Under the pieces are notes generated by a model. The model had not been told where the DNA came from, made no database searches, and saw nothing but the letters and a program-made list of their open reading frames with translations. Below, in pieces: positions 47,276-57,581 of a stretch of 64,000 nt of DNA. The stretch spans positions 21,950 to 85,949 of the forward strand of contig NZ_MLAQ01000010.1 in the NCBI RefSeq assembly GCF_002272895.1, in the 5' to 3' direction. The stretch's first letter is position 1, and the number at the start of each line of letters is the position of its first letter. The position numbers were made by a program, and so were the translations under genes. The stretch comes from Helicobacter sp. 12S02232-10. GTDB taxonomy: Bacteria; Campylobacterota; Campylobacteria; Campylobacterales; Helicobacteraceae.

Positions 47276-48502
47276 TCACTCATTGATAATGCAATTTATT
47301 GTATCAGAAAATTCCATAACATAAGGTAAGATCCTAATATCTCCTTGTATCAAAGACACCCCCTCACCCATTAAAGCAACGCAGTTACTACTACTAATGA
47401 CATCAATCGCACCAGACCCGTACTTTCCTCCATTATGAGCAATAAATTCCCCATTATCATATCTACCCAAAACCATATTTACCCGCCCGCTTTTAAGCTT
47501 CAAAGGATTTTTAAGTTGGGCATAAAAAGGTTGGGGATAAAATGCGTTAGCTTTTCTCAAACGCTCCAAAGCAGGGATCACAATCATATTTAAATTCAAT
47601 ATGCCACTAAGTGGATTTCCTGGAAGTGCAAATATTGCACATTTTCCTAAAGTTGCAAGCATAATCGGACGACCAGGCTTAAGATTAATCCCGTGATAAA
47701 CCACTTTTGCCCCGCACTCACATAAAGATCTCTCAAGCAAATCAGCTTCTCCTACACTAGCCCCCCCACTTGTAATGATGACATCATAATCTACAAACGT
47801 TTTAATCGCCTCTAAATGCTCCCTTAACGAATCTTTGAAAATTCCCAAATATTGCACCTGATGCCCATAAGAAGACAACAAGGCCATAATGCCTGCTGCA
47901 TTGATATTATAAATTTGATGGTCACTGGCATTTTGACCTGGCTCAATGATCTCATCGCCTGTAGAATAAATCCCTATTTTCAGCTTTCGATAAACACTCA
48001 CTTTTGAAATCCCTTGGGAAGCAATTAAAGCAATCAAGCCGTGAGTGAGTTTATCCCCCTTTTTTGCAATCAAACTGCCTAAAGATTTTTCCTCTCCTTT
48101 AAAACGCACATTCGCACCCGCCTTAAAAGAATTCCCAAAAGTTACGAATTCTCCATCAATTTCTTCAACATCCTCAAAGGGAATGACCAAATCAGCACCC
48201 TTTGGCATCATACCCCCAGTCATTATCTTAACGCAAGTTCCTTCTAAAACTTCTAAATTTTTTATATCCTCTCCAGCTAAGATTGTAGAAACAACCCGAA
48301 TTTTTTTTCCCAAATCAGAACTTTTGAGCGCATAGCCATCCATCGCAGAATTATCAAATGCAGGCAAGGGTCTATTACAGACTAAATCAATCGCCAAAAT
48401 TTCCCCGAAAGCTTCATAAATGCTTTTTTCTGTTGTCTCTAAATCAGGAATCGCCAAAGCATAATTAAGATTTTGAGCCTCTTGAAATGAAATTATGGGC
48501 AT
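47276..48502 (-). CDS. moeA: Molybdopterin molybdenumtransferase MoeA
   Basis: It inserts molybdate into adenylated molybdopterin for enzymes such as formate dehydrogenase or biotin sulfoxide reductase. The 408-residue protein shows DLVCNRPLPAFDNSAMDGYA, MTGGMMPKGADLVIPFEDVE, STGDEI, the MPT-binding TSGGASVGEADLL and ALPGNPLSG. It lies ten bases downstream of fliR in a leftward run HD protein-fliR-moeA, an order I remember from H. pylori. Confidence 0.95.
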   Translation of the reverse strand: MPIISFQEAQNLNYALAIPDLETTEKSIYEAFGEILAIDLVCNRPLPAFDNSAMDGYALKSSDLGKKIRVVSTILAGEDIKNLEVLEGTCVKIMTGGMMPKGADLVIPFEDVEEIDGEFVTFGNSFKAGANVRFKGEEKSLGSLIAKKGDKLTHGLIALIASQGISKVSVYRKLKIGIYSTGDEIIEPGQNASDHQIYNINAAGIMALLSSYGHQVQYLGIFKDSLREHLEAIKTFVDYDVIITSGGASVGEADLLERSLCECGAKVVYHGINLKPGRPIMLATLGKCAIFALPGNPLSGILNLNMIVIPALERLRKANAFYPQPFYAQLKNPLKLKSGRVNMVLGRYDNGEFIAHNGGKYGSGAIDVISSSNCVALMGEGVSLIQGDIRILPYVMEFSDTINCIINE

Positions 48503-48511
48503 TTTTTTCCT

Positions 48512-49276
48512 TTAAAATAATCTGTGCAATGCCAAAAAAGCCGCATTCAATTCGTTTTTAAAACGAACCATTATAGCTGGAATGACTAGAATGATTACCA
48601 CAAATGCAATGGCAATTTTCACAGGAAAACCGATCGCTAAAAGATTGAATTGTGGGTGTGTTTTCATAATCATACCAAAAATAATATCGCTCAAAAGAAT
48701 CAGACCTAAAATCGGAAATGCCATCGCAAAACCGACAAGAAACATATTGGCATAAGCCTTGATCAAATAAGCGATGATATCGCCCCGCAATACAAATCCT
48801 CCTAAAGGAATGCTTGAGAGAGTATGGGCGACAAATAAAAATACAAAATGATGAAAATTCACGCTCAAAGCCAAAACAATCGCAAGCATTGCAATCACTT
48901 GCCCCACAATGGATTTTTGTGCGCCTGAAATAGGATCATAAGCACTCGCCATCGTAAGCCCCATCGAAAAACTAATGCTATCTGTCGCAAAAGCAATTGC
49001 ACTAAAAACAACTTGCAAAAAAAGCGAGGCAAGAAACCCCAACAACAACTCCATAGCCCCAGCAAGAAGAAATTCCTCCAACGTAAAGTTAAAAGAAGTA
49101 TGAGGGATTAAAGGAAAAAACAACAAGGTCATAAAAAAACTCAAAGCCCCTCGAACCGAAACGGGCACAAGTTGGTTATCAAAAAACGGAAAAAATGCAA
49201 AAATGCCTGAAAATCGCAATAACAAAAGGAGAAAAAAACCGACATTCCCATCTGTAAGACTGCTCAAAAACTCCAT
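48512..49276 (-). CDS. fliR: Flagellar export apparatus protein FliR
   Basis: This is an inner-membrane component of the flagellar type III export gate. The 254-residue protein has about six hydrophobic helices, including FLLLLLRFSGIFAFFPFFDN at the N terminus and FAMAFPILGLILLSDIIFG. It starts on the stop codon of the HD-domain gene (ATGGAG joined to TTTAATG overlap at 49276). The family signature near the N terminus (RFSGIFAFFPFF) is clear. Confidence 0.92.
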   Translation of the reverse strand: MEFLSSLTDGNVGFFLLLLLRFSGIFAFFPFFDNQLVPVSVRGALSFFMTLLFFPLIPHTSFNFTLEEFLLAGAMELLLGFLASLFLQVVFSAIAFATDSISFSMGLTMASAYDPISGAQKSIVGQVIAMLAIVLALSVNFHHFVFLFVAHTLSSIPLGGFVLRGDIIAYLIKAYANMFLVGFAMAFPILGLILLSDIIFGMIMKTHPQFNLLAIGFPVKIAIAFVVIILVIPAIMVRFKNELNAAFLALHRLF

Positions 49277-50478
49277 TAAACAAAATCCCTAAAAATAGCA
49301 CCTATATCCACCCCATTGATAATGCTTTGAGAACATTTTTTAAAGATATTCTCCGCTCCATCAATAAGTTCAGCACTTGAAATCCCGTGAGTTATGGAAA
49401 TTTTAGCTTCCAAAAATGCGCTGAGCTGATCACAAATTTTTAAAAATTCCCCATAAACAGGATCATATTGATTGCAATTGTAGTTTTTTATCAATTCCTC
49501 TCCACTTGTTGCAACTCTTGTAAAACACTCTACTTTGTAGCGATTGCCAAATTCGTTTTGCGTAAAATAAATAATATCATCGGCTATATTGGGAGGAACA
49601 ATTGAAAGAATTTTATTTTTCACTGCCTTTTCCTCAATTTTTTTAATATGCTCATCAAGCCCGATAACACTGCGTTTAATCGGAGAAATAATATCACGCG
49701 TGAGGATTTCAGGAAGATCGTGAAAAAGCCCACATAAAAAATGATTGATGCGCATTTTTTCGCAAGCACCTATATCCAAACTCAAAAAATAAGCACTGAT
49801 TGCCACGCATAAGGTATGCCCCAAAACGCTTGTAGCAGGAACTCTTGGCGTTTGACTCCAACGTTTTTGAAAACGCAGTTGTCCAAACATCGTTACAAGC
49901 TCAGAGACATTTTTAAACATCACAATTTTTTGAATCCCACGAAGATGATAATGTTCTTCAACCTCATCATCAATGATTTTTTTGATATTTTTGACATCAT
50001 ACATATGTGGGTTAAAATGATAAATGATATCAAACTCCCACTTAGAAGCATAATAATGAGCGGCACGTAAAATCTGGATTTCAACAGAGGAGTGGGAAGT
50101 TCGCAAATAATCCTGCATTTCCTCAAAAAATTCATATTCCTCAAGGTCTTTTTTAAGTTCGTGCATCACATAACGCGCCAATTCTGCTTGATGGTGTTTT
50201 TGAAGTTCGTGAAAAACAGGGGGTTTAATATCAGTAAGAACCACGCGAGCAAAAAACTCAAAGCAAAAATATTTGATCAAACTTTCCCAATCAATGCAAA
50301 TGCCTCGCTCTTGCTCCTCATATCGAGCCAACAAATAAGCAATGACCATCTTATGAGCCTGCTTATCAAGCTCTACAAACTCAACCGGACAAGCCTGATC
50401 ATTCCAACGGCGTATAGAAGCAGCCACAAACAAGCGACGCAAAAGAGAAGATTTTAATCTTGGTTTTGAAAGCCCCAT
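49276..50478 (-). CDS. HD-domain phosphohydrolase-like protein
   Basis: The 400-residue cytoplasmic protein has an N-terminal helical part and a central HD domain (about 225-300): VLGHTLCVAISAYFL, NHFLCGLFHDLPEILTRD and ISPIKRSV. The His and HD ligands are present, resembling YfbR/5'-nucleotidase-type HD hydrolases. Two start codons exist: at 50493 and 50478. The latter has GGAGG eight bases upstream, so it is preferred. It lies directly upstream of fliR, overlapping by one base. Substrate is unknown. Confidence 0.75.
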   Translation of the reverse strand: MGLSKPRLKSSLLRRLFVAASIRRWNDQACPVEFVELDKQAHKMVIAYLLARYEEQERGICIDWESLIKYFCFEFFARVVLTDIKPPVFHELQKHHQAELARYVMHELKKDLEEYEFFEEMQDYLRTSHSSVEIQILRAAHYYASKWEFDIIYHFNPHMYDVKNIKKIIDDEVEEHYHLRGIQKIVMFKNVSELVTMFGQLRFQKRWSQTPRVPATSVLGHTLCVAISAYFLSLDIGACEKMRINHFLCGLFHDLPEILTRDIISPIKRSVIGLDEHIKKIEEKAVKNKILSIVPPNIADDIIYFTQNEFGNRYKVECFTRVATSGEELIKNYNCNQYDPVYGEFLKICDQLSAFLEAKISITHGISSAELIDGAENIFKKCSQSIINGVDIGAIFRDFV

Positions 50479-50560
50479 CTGAGCTGCCTCCATCTTGTAT
50501 TTTTACGAGATTTTACCACAATAAGATTCACACCAAGACCGAAGCAATCAAAAGCCTGTC

Positions 50561-52699
50561 TTAAAAATTATAGCTTACATATACCGTGACTGATCTTCCA
50601 GGTGCTGGCTGTCTGCCAACAGGACTTGTGCCGATACCTCGAAAATAATATTTCATATTAAAAATATTATTCATTGATAAACTGCCCGTAATACTTTGGC
50701 GTCCTTGTGTCCAAAGAGTTCGACTGACTTGAGCATTCCATACCCAATACCAAGGAAGCTTGCCAGCATTTCCAGTAGAATTTTCATCTTTTGTATTTAA
50801 AATATCGCTATATGCAGGGCTATAATAATAGCTAGAAATCCCCATACTTGTTTTTCCTAAGCTATAAAGCGCATCAAATACAAACTGATGCGGAGACACA
50901 TAAGGAAGCATTTTGCCTTTGATATCTATACCTGTTTTAGTTTTCTTATCATTAGCTGCTTTAGCATCGGTAAAAGTATAAGCTGCGTGCAATGTCAGAT
51001 TTTCAATCGGAGAATAATAAAGTTCAAGTTCCAAACCTTGAGAAATCGCTGAAATAGGTTCAGTAGCAAATTTTCCAATTTTATAATTATCAGCAAAAAT
51101 TGCAAAATAGTTGGCATTGATACTGATAGCGTCATTAAAAAAGTATCGCCCTCCTCCCTCAAGCGTTTGGAAAGTAGTCACGTAATTTGTTTCTGTCCCA
51201 TCTATATCGCCTGTTTGAGGCGGTATAAAACTTCTTTGATAATTAGCATAAAGGAGTAAATCTTTTATAGGCTTAAAACCGATATTAATAGCAGGATTGA
51301 ATTGGTTATCTAGACGATGGTTTGTTCCTGCTCCTTTGCCCGTTGCGTATTGACCTGTTTTGGTATAATTGAGCAACTCATAGCGCAAACCTGGAGCAAT
51401 GGTAAAAATACCATCAAAAAAGCTTAATTCATCACTCAAATACAAAGCCGTATAATTATTATGGAGAACATAAGGAGTAGGATCGGCAACACTGCCATCG
51501 CTTAAAGTCTTTTTATAACCGTGACCATAAATATCTTCAGTCAAAAATCTCCCGCCCAAAATGATATTTTGCTTCACGCTCCCCCCAATCATCAGGTTAA
51601 GCTTTGGTTCAATGCCATTAACGACAAAACGGCGAATATTATCAGTAATCCAAGTGACACCTTTATCATAGCCTAGAGAAATTTTATTGTAATTGCTATC
51701 AATCGTAAAATTTCTAGTCATATCGTGAGTAAAATAAGTCAGCGTAAAATTTCCCCCGATTTTATCGACATCTCCAAAATAATTAGTATAAACCACGCCA
51801 AATCGCTTTGCAACTCCATCATCGCTGTTATTAGGACGCTTATTTTGAAATCTGTCTGCAATGTAATCTGCTGTGCTTAAAGATCCTGGATCTTTAGCAA
51901 AATAACTATAATATTGATAATACATTTTGACATTATTTTCAGGATTGATTTTATAAATCGCATCAAGCATATAATTTTGAACGCTTGTATTGCTATTCTC
52001 TCGGAAACTTTGCCCCCCAACATAGTTTGCTTGAGCTTGCACACCAAAATGCTCATTAATCATTCCCCCAGTTTTAAGATAAGTGTCATAAAGCATATTA
52101 TTGGCTACAGGCTCTCCATTCTTTCTAAAAAATCCTCCCGTATCCTTACCCCAAAAAGTAATTCTTTCAGCAACCTGATTTTCCCATTCTGCAGGGATTT
52201 CTTTCGTGATGATATTAATAACACCCCCAAAAGTATTGGGACCATATTGGACACTCGCTCCACCCTTAATCACATCAATCCGATCGACTGCTTGAAAAGT
52301 CACGGGAAAAATAGCCAATTCCAAATTGGAATAAGGACCTCCATAAATAGGAATCCCATCTAAAAGAATAAGACCTGTATTGCTATGACCATTCCCAGCC
52401 CCTCCAAATCCTCTAAAACTGATTTTTGGCAATAGCCCTGTCCCGCTATAATCTCTCACTTGTATCCCACTAATGTTTTGAAGTGCTTCATCAATGCTTT
52501 GGTTAGCAGTTTCTTTCAATTGTTTATTTGAAATCACTGTTCTTGAACCCATAAAATCCTTCACTTCCTCTGAACGCCAACTTTCAACTTCCGTTCTTTT
52601 TGCTGATGCTTCAACCTTTTGGAGGGTATAGTCTTGAGTTTCTTGGGCTTCCAAGAAAAAAGCCAAACCGCAAATCATCATTATTGCCTTTTTTTTCAT
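50561..52699 (-). CDS. TonB-dependent outer-membrane receptor (FecA-like)
   Basis: The 712-residue protein has a signal peptide (KAIMMICGLAFFLEA), a TonB-box-like start (DYTLQKVEASA), a plug domain (TVISNKQLKETANQSIDEAL, VIKGGASVQYGPNTFGGVIN) and a barrel of about 22 strands ending VYVSYNF. The plug (NISGIQVRDYSG, GLILLDGIPIYGG) is reminiscent of FecA-type ferric citrate receptors of Helicobacter. The gap upstream holds TAATAATAA-type sequence near 52712 that could be half of a Fur box, but this is weak. The second receptor gene ends 71 bases upstream, so both may be on one iron-controlled transcript. Confidence 0.88.
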   Translation of the reverse strand: MKKKAIMMICGLAFFLEAQETQDYTLQKVEASAKRTEVESWRSEEVKDFMGSRTVISNKQLKETANQSIDEALQNISGIQVRDYSGTGLLPKISFRGFGGAGNGHSNTGLILLDGIPIYGGPYSNLELAIFPVTFQAVDRIDVIKGGASVQYGPNTFGGVINIITKEIPAEWENQVAERITFWGKDTGGFFRKNGEPVANNMLYDTYLKTGGMINEHFGVQAQANYVGGQSFRENSNTSVQNYMLDAIYKINPENNVKMYYQYYSYFAKDPGSLSTADYIADRFQNKRPNNSDDGVAKRFGVVYTNYFGDVDKIGGNFTLTYFTHDMTRNFTIDSNYNKISLGYDKGVTWITDNIRRFVVNGIEPKLNLMIGGSVKQNIILGGRFLTEDIYGHGYKKTLSDGSVADPTPYVLHNNYTALYLSDELSFFDGIFTIAPGLRYELLNYTKTGQYATGKGAGTNHRLDNQFNPAINIGFKPIKDLLLYANYQRSFIPPQTGDIDGTETNYVTTFQTLEGGGRYFFNDAISINANYFAIFADNYKIGKFATEPISAISQGLELELYYSPIENLTLHAAYTFTDAKAANDKKTKTGIDIKGKMLPYVSPHQFVFDALYSLGKTSMGISSYYYSPAYSDILNTKDENSTGNAGKLPWYWVWNAQVSRTLWTQGRQSITGSLSMNNIFNMKYYFRGIGTSPVGRQPAPGRSVTVYVSYNF

Positions 52700-52770
52700 T
52701 ACATATCCTTTTAATAATAAATTTAATAGCTATTTCTATTAATATAAGTTTTTTTTAAGCCCGATAAAAA

Positions 52771-54912
52771 TCAAAAATCCATATTCAGACTGATCCAAAA
52801 CCTCCTTCCCTCTTGAACAACGTTATAACGATTCACGATAATATCGTGACCTTTATCTTCTTTGACATAAGTGTAGTCTTGAAAGTTTTTATCAAACAAA
52901 TTGTAGATTCCAAAACTCCCGCGAAGATTTTTAGTTATCTGATAGCTTGCTACCAAATCAAAAACCGCATAAGGGTTATAATGCCCAATAGTCGCTTTAA
53001 TCTCACTCCCTTTGGCGCCATTAATTACTGAACTAGTAGGTAAGATGGCTCGGGAAGATTTATAATTCCCCATCAAATAAATATCAAAGTTTTTATACTC
53101 ATAATTGAGCTTGGCATAAACTTGATGTTTTGGCGTATCTACAAGCGGGGAATTTTTAAATTCTCCTTTGGTATAACGACTGTTTAAAAATGTATAAGAA
53201 GCCTGCAAAGAAAATCCATAAAAAGCCTGTGTATTCAAATAAACCTCAATCCCCTGTACATAAGCTTCATCTTGGTTGGCTTGCATATTGCAATACTGAT
53301 AAGATGCATCAGAATTGAAAGGAACACAAGCTGGATTATCTGCGGGATGAACGACTGTTTTGGCAATCTTATCTCTAAAATCATTGAAAAAATACGTTAC
53401 GCTCGCATCGCCCAAACTCTGTAGGTCAAACACGGCTGAAAGTTCATAATTAATACTATGTTCAGGCTTGAGATTAGGATTACCAATATAGGGAAATTTT
53501 CCTTGTGCCCCATAGCCGTTGGTTCCATTTACAAGATCGTTGATATAAGGTGCCTTATAGCCTGTGGAAATCCCTCCTTTAATCGTGATAAAATCAATAA
53601 AAGAAGGAGTATAAGCAACATACACTCTAGGTGAAAAATTTGACTTATACGTTTGGTTATAATCATAACGCAAACCCAAAGTAATTGAGAGTGATGTCAA
53701 AGGATCCCACTCATCCTCTACAAATAAAGCACCCGTATTTTGAGAAAATACTGAAGGATCGACTAGCAAATCACGCATCCACTGAAACCAATAACGCCCC
53801 CCAAGAGTCAAATTATTGCTATACCAATCGCTTCCCAAAGCCGAAACAAGTTTCGTATCAACGATGATATCCCGCCCTTCAAGCCCACGATTGTCATAAT
53901 TTTTTACAGCCCCAGGTTTATGCCCAATAACACGCCCTTTATTAGCTGTATCATTGTATTGCAAAGAGGTTTCCCACTGCCCAAAATCATAACTTCCCTG
54001 ATGAGCTAAGATAAAATTCGCCCGCGTGTTGATATAATCTTTGCGCGCACTCAATTCCCCTCCTAATTGTTGTTGTGAATTATCATAATCATCATAAAAA
54101 TACTGGACATCTGCATAAGTATAATTTTTATCATCAACCTGCCACGCTAATCTTGCACCAATATCATAAATATTGGCTTTTGTGGGAAGTCCAACATAAA
54201 CAGGAGTAGCAGGCGTTCGGATCAATGTCTTGCCATCTTTCTCATAAGGCACAGCCGTATCCCAAGGGGTTCTAAAATACTCTCTAGTGCGAAGTGAAAA
54301 AGCCAATTTATTTTCCACAATAGGCATACTCAAATACATATCTTGAGAATACTGCGCACCAAATTTTTCCATATGTTGATTTTGCACGCTTGATATCTGT
54401 GCAGCCCCTTCAAAGCGACTCATATTAGGCTTTTTAAGAATCACATTGACAATACCGCCGATTGCATCGCTTCCATAAAGCGTACTCATCGGTCCGCGAA
54501 TCACTTCTATTCTGTCAATAGAAGTAAGCGGGGGGATAAAGCTTGAAAAAGTCTCTGACCAACCGACATTATCAGTTGCTATATTTCCACCTGCATCTTG
54601 TCTGTGTCCATCCATCATAATTAAAGTATAGTTTGCAGGCATTCCTCTGATACTGACATTAAGCCCTCCTGTCTTTCCCATTTCAGTATCGATATCCACA
54701 CCTGGTACGCCATTGACTGCACCAGCAGCATCAAAAACCTGCTTTTGTCTGAGCCACTTGCCACCAATCACGGATATGCTTGCGGGAGCATCACGCAAAC
54801 TCTGTTCAAATCCACTTGCAGAAACAACAGATTTTTCTAAAATATAAGTATTTGGTTTGTCCTCTTGAGCAAGTATTAATACTGGTAATAATAACCATAA
54901 TTTTCTAGACAT
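52771..54912 (-). CDS. TonB-dependent outer-membrane receptor (CirA/CfrA-like)
   Basis: The 713-residue protein has a signal peptide (KLWLLLPVLILAQ), TonB-box region EKSVVSASGFEQSLRDAPAS, plug motifs GGLNVSIRGMPANYTLIMMD and RIEVIRGPMSTLYGSDAIGG, and a barrel with the TonB receptor closing segment GRRFWISLNMDF. The RDAPASISVI start and GMPANYTL loop resemble catecholate siderophore/colicin receptors such as CirA and Campylobacter CfrA. It is a different receptor class from its neighbour. The upstream gap (54913-55035) contains GTAATATTTTCGTAATAC, a possible but unproven Fur site. Confidence 0.88.
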   Translation of the reverse strand: MSRKLWLLLPVLILAQEDKPNTYILEKSVVSASGFEQSLRDAPASISVIGGKWLRQKQVFDAAGAVNGVPGVDIDTEMGKTGGLNVSIRGMPANYTLIMMDGHRQDAGGNIATDNVGWSETFSSFIPPLTSIDRIEVIRGPMSTLYGSDAIGGIVNVILKKPNMSRFEGAAQISSVQNQHMEKFGAQYSQDMYLSMPIVENKLAFSLRTREYFRTPWDTAVPYEKDGKTLIRTPATPVYVGLPTKANIYDIGARLAWQVDDKNYTYADVQYFYDDYDNSQQQLGGELSARKDYINTRANFILAHQGSYDFGQWETSLQYNDTANKGRVIGHKPGAVKNYDNRGLEGRDIIVDTKLVSALGSDWYSNNLTLGGRYWFQWMRDLLVDPSVFSQNTGALFVEDEWDPLTSLSITLGLRYDYNQTYKSNFSPRVYVAYTPSFIDFITIKGGISTGYKAPYINDLVNGTNGYGAQGKFPYIGNPNLKPEHSINYELSAVFDLQSLGDASVTYFFNDFRDKIAKTVVHPADNPACVPFNSDASYQYCNMQANQDEAYVQGIEVYLNTQAFYGFSLQASYTFLNSRYTKGEFKNSPLVDTPKHQVYAKLNYEYKNFDIYLMGNYKSSRAILPTSSVINGAKGSEIKATIGHYNPYAVFDLVASYQITKNLRGSFGIYNLFDKNFQDYTYVKEDKGHDIIVNRYNVVQEGRRFWISLNMDF

Positions 54913-55035
54913 TAAAAAAATCCTTAAAAAAATTGTAATATTTTCGTAATACTATGGTAACAATTCTTATAACTAAATTAAAATGTGGAGAAAATATGAA
55001 AAAAGTGTAAAAAATTGAAGAGGGGTGAAAGGAAT

Positions 55036-55752
55036 CTACTTCCTTATGATATAAGGCACACCTTTCACGCCTGCTTGAGAAAGTTCTCTACCAATTTTGA
55101 TGATTTCAGCCGTATCGGCATTTTTATTTGCTTGGTAAGATTTTTCAAACACAGAATGCAATAAAGCCACTTTGTCTTTTTGAGATTTTTTGCTTTTAAG
55201 TGCTTCATAAAAACTCGCTGTTTTCTTTATAGAATCCATTCCAAGCGCTCCCACAACAAGTATTTGCACATTCGAATTTTGCAACGTTGCATCAAGTTTT
55301 TGAATTTCTTGATCGCAATAAGGGCAATTTGGATCAACTACCATATAAGTTATCTTTGAACCATTTTTTCCATTAAGTTTTAAAACATAAGTCTTGTCAT
55401 ATTTTTTAAATATATTTAAAACCTGTTTATCCGTAATGGTCTTGTTATGTTTGGTCGAATCTTCATAAGCTTTTTTAAGGGCATTTTTAAACTTATCATC
55501 ATCAGATATTAAAAGATCAGAAATCCCGATAACAGTTTTTCCATCATCACTTGCAAAAACTGGGACCCGTAATCCATTGGGTTGCTCTAAAGAAATAATT
55601 TGAATGCCCTTGATATCTGTAGGCTTGGAATCAACAACTTTTACATCAATTCCCTCATTATTTTTAATCATCTTCTCCAATGCAACGTTGCTGCCAAAAA
55701 GTATCGAAACGCTAAGAGGGAATCCCCCTAAAAGTAAAAAAAATCTTTTCAT
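55036..55752 (-). CDS. Periplasmic thiol:disulfide oxidoreductase (DsbC/DsbG-like)
   Basis: The 238-residue protein has a signal peptide (MKRFFLLLGGFPLSVSILFGS), an N-terminal dimerisation-like domain (about 25-130) and a C-terminal thioredoxin fold with redox site DPNCPYCDQEI and the cis-proline loop GVKGVPYIIR. This matches DsbC/DsbG and H. pylori HP0231-type proteins, whose motif I remember as CPHC. It may supply disulfides to periplasmic and outer-membrane proteins. It lies alone between the TonB receptors and ftsI. Confidence 0.85.
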   Translation of the reverse strand: MKRFFLLLGGFPLSVSILFGSNVALEKMIKNNEGIDVKVVDSKPTDIKGIQIISLEQPNGLRVPVFASDDGKTVIGISDLLISDDDKFKNALKKAYEDSTKHNKTITDKQVLNIFKKYDKTYVLKLNGKNGSKITYMVVDPNCPYCDQEIQKLDATLQNSNVQILVVGALGMDSIKKTASFYEALKSKKSQKDKVALLHSVFEKSYQANKNADTAEIIKIGRELSQAGVKGVPYIIRK

Positions 55753-55800
55753 CCTTATCCTTCTTTATGATTTTAGTGCAATGATATTAAAATTTTGTAA

Positions 55801-57573
55801 TTATTGAGTCGTCTTTTTTATGCGGAGGTACCCCTGTTCTTTTAAAAGCTCTACAATTTCTTTAAAAATAGGGGCAGCCGTCTGACTCCCATAATAATCC
55901 TCACTCCCGTGCGACCCAAAAGCCACCACGCCGATGGTATAGGTATTCTGATCATCTTTGGCAAAGCCAAAAAATGAACCGTTGTAAAGACTATCATATT
56001 TTCCTTCTTTAGCAATTCGAGCAGTCCCAGTTTTCCCTCCGACAATCACGCCATCAACTTTAGCAGATCGCCCCGTACCTGATGTAACGACCTTTATCAG
56101 AGTATCTTGCATTTTTTGAGAAGTGAGCGGGGCTAGCACGCGTTTTCTTGCAGGTAGCTTAGGGATATAAATATCCCCATTAGGCGCAGTGAGGTTTTGC
56201 GTGAGATGAGGTGTTACCAAATAACCCCCGTTTGAAAAAACACTATAAGCGCGCAAAAGTTGCATAAATGTCGTTCGCAATCCATACCCGTAAGAAGCAC
56301 TTGCCTTATAAATTTCTCCACTCAAAAGCCTCACACTTGGAAGTAAGCCATTTTTTTCATAGGGCAAATCAATCCCAGTAAGCTCTGAAAGTCCAAACTT
56401 TTTCAGTCCATCATAAAACTCTTTGCCACTCAAACGCTGAGTAAGCTTAATCATTCCAACGTTACTTGATCGAATGATGACATCTTCGATAACGGGATTT
56501 TTAGTCGGGATTGAATCGTCCCTGATGATGTATTTTCCAAGTCTATAATAGCCATTATTTAAATCAATGCTTTGCATTGGATTAATCAGATTTTTATCCA
56601 ACAAAATCGAATAAACGATCGGCTTTATTGTGCTTCCAGGTTCAAAAGAAACTTCAATCGCATCGACATTCAAATAAGGATAATCTGACTTCTTGATATT
56701 TTTGGGATCAAAACGATTGGTCGTAGCCAAAGATAAGATTTCTCCAGTCTTGGGGTTAATGATCCCCACTACAATTTCATCGGATTTATATTTCTTTTTC
56801 GCCGCGTCCAAAATTTCTTCAATTTTTTTCTGCAATTTCAAAGGAATGCTCAATGCCACATCAAAGCCATCTTGTCTTGGTTTAAACTTGGAATCCTTAT
56901 TTTGAATGATATTAAACCCAATATCTCGTTTGCCCTCAAGTTTCCCATCTTGTTTTGGCGAAAGGATGGCATCGCGATACTTTTCAACCCCTTTTACCCC
57001 TTCAGTGATTGTAATCCTACCTGTCTCGATCTTTTTTGTATAGCCGATAACAGGTTCTAGAATCGTCCCATAGGCATAAATCCTGCTGACTCCGCTCACT
57101 TCAATGCCAATCCCCATTTTCTGTACAACTCTGCCATTTTTGTCCTCATATTCTCTAAAGACATCATAGGCCAAAAGTTTTGAATTGAGTTGTCTGAGAT
57201 TAGCAGCAGTATTGGGGCTAATCGTGTATGAGATCACGATATAGCCTTTTTGAGAAATTTTTTCAAGAATGACTTCTTTGGAAATATTGCTATAGATAGA
57301 AAATAAATTCACAAAAAGTTGTTTTTTATCTGGATCAATGGATTCAGTATTTACACTGACCTTATAAAGCTTTTTACTCGCAGTCAAATTAAAGCCATCT
57401 TGGCTATAGATAGATCCTCTGACAGCAACATCAGTTTTAGAAACAACTAAAGTCGGAATTTTTCTAGGGATAATGATTTTAGTATAAACAATAGAGGCAA
57501 ATATGATAAAGCACAAAAACAAAATGACAAATACGAAAAGTATTTTTTCTGATTTCTTGGGCGCCTCATCCAT
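55801..57573 (-). CDS. ftsI: Penicillin-binding protein 2/3 transpeptidase FtsI
   Basis: This is a division-specific class B transpeptidase of 590 residues with an N-terminal membrane helix (ILFVFVILFLCFIIFASIVY). Motifs are SxxK in FEPGSTIKPIVYSI, SxN in RSSNVGMIK and KTG in VGGKTGTARIA. The gene lies downstream of flgB-flgC-fliE and close to ftsW on the other strand, an arrangement shared with H. pylori, which supports the division role over elongation (PBP2). Confidence 0.92.
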   Translation of the reverse strand: MDEAPKKSEKILFVFVILFLCFIIFASIVYTKIIIPRKIPTLVVSKTDVAVRGSIYSQDGFNLTASKKLYKVSVNTESIDPDKKQLFVNLFSIYSNISKEVILEKISQKGYIVISYTISPNTAANLRQLNSKLLAYDVFREYEDKNGRVVQKMGIGIEVSGVSRIYAYGTILEPVIGYTKKIETGRITITEGVKGVEKYRDAILSPKQDGKLEGKRDIGFNIIQNKDSKFKPRQDGFDVALSIPLKLQKKIEEILDAAKKKYKSDEIVVGIINPKTGEILSLATTNRFDPKNIKKSDYPYLNVDAIEVSFEPGSTIKPIVYSILLDKNLINPMQSIDLNNGYYRLGKYIIRDDSIPTKNPVIEDVIIRSSNVGMIKLTQRLSGKEFYDGLKKFGLSELTGIDLPYEKNGLLPSVRLLSGEIYKASASYGYGLRTTFMQLLRAYSVFSNGGYLVTPHLTQNLTAPNGDIYIPKLPARKRVLAPLTSQKMQDTLIKVVTSGTGRSAKVDGVIVGGKTGTARIAKEGKYDSLYNGSFFGFAKDDQNTYTIGVVAFGSHGSEDYYGSQTAAPIFKEIVELLKEQGYLRIKKTTQ

Positions 57574-57581
57574 TCAAATTT

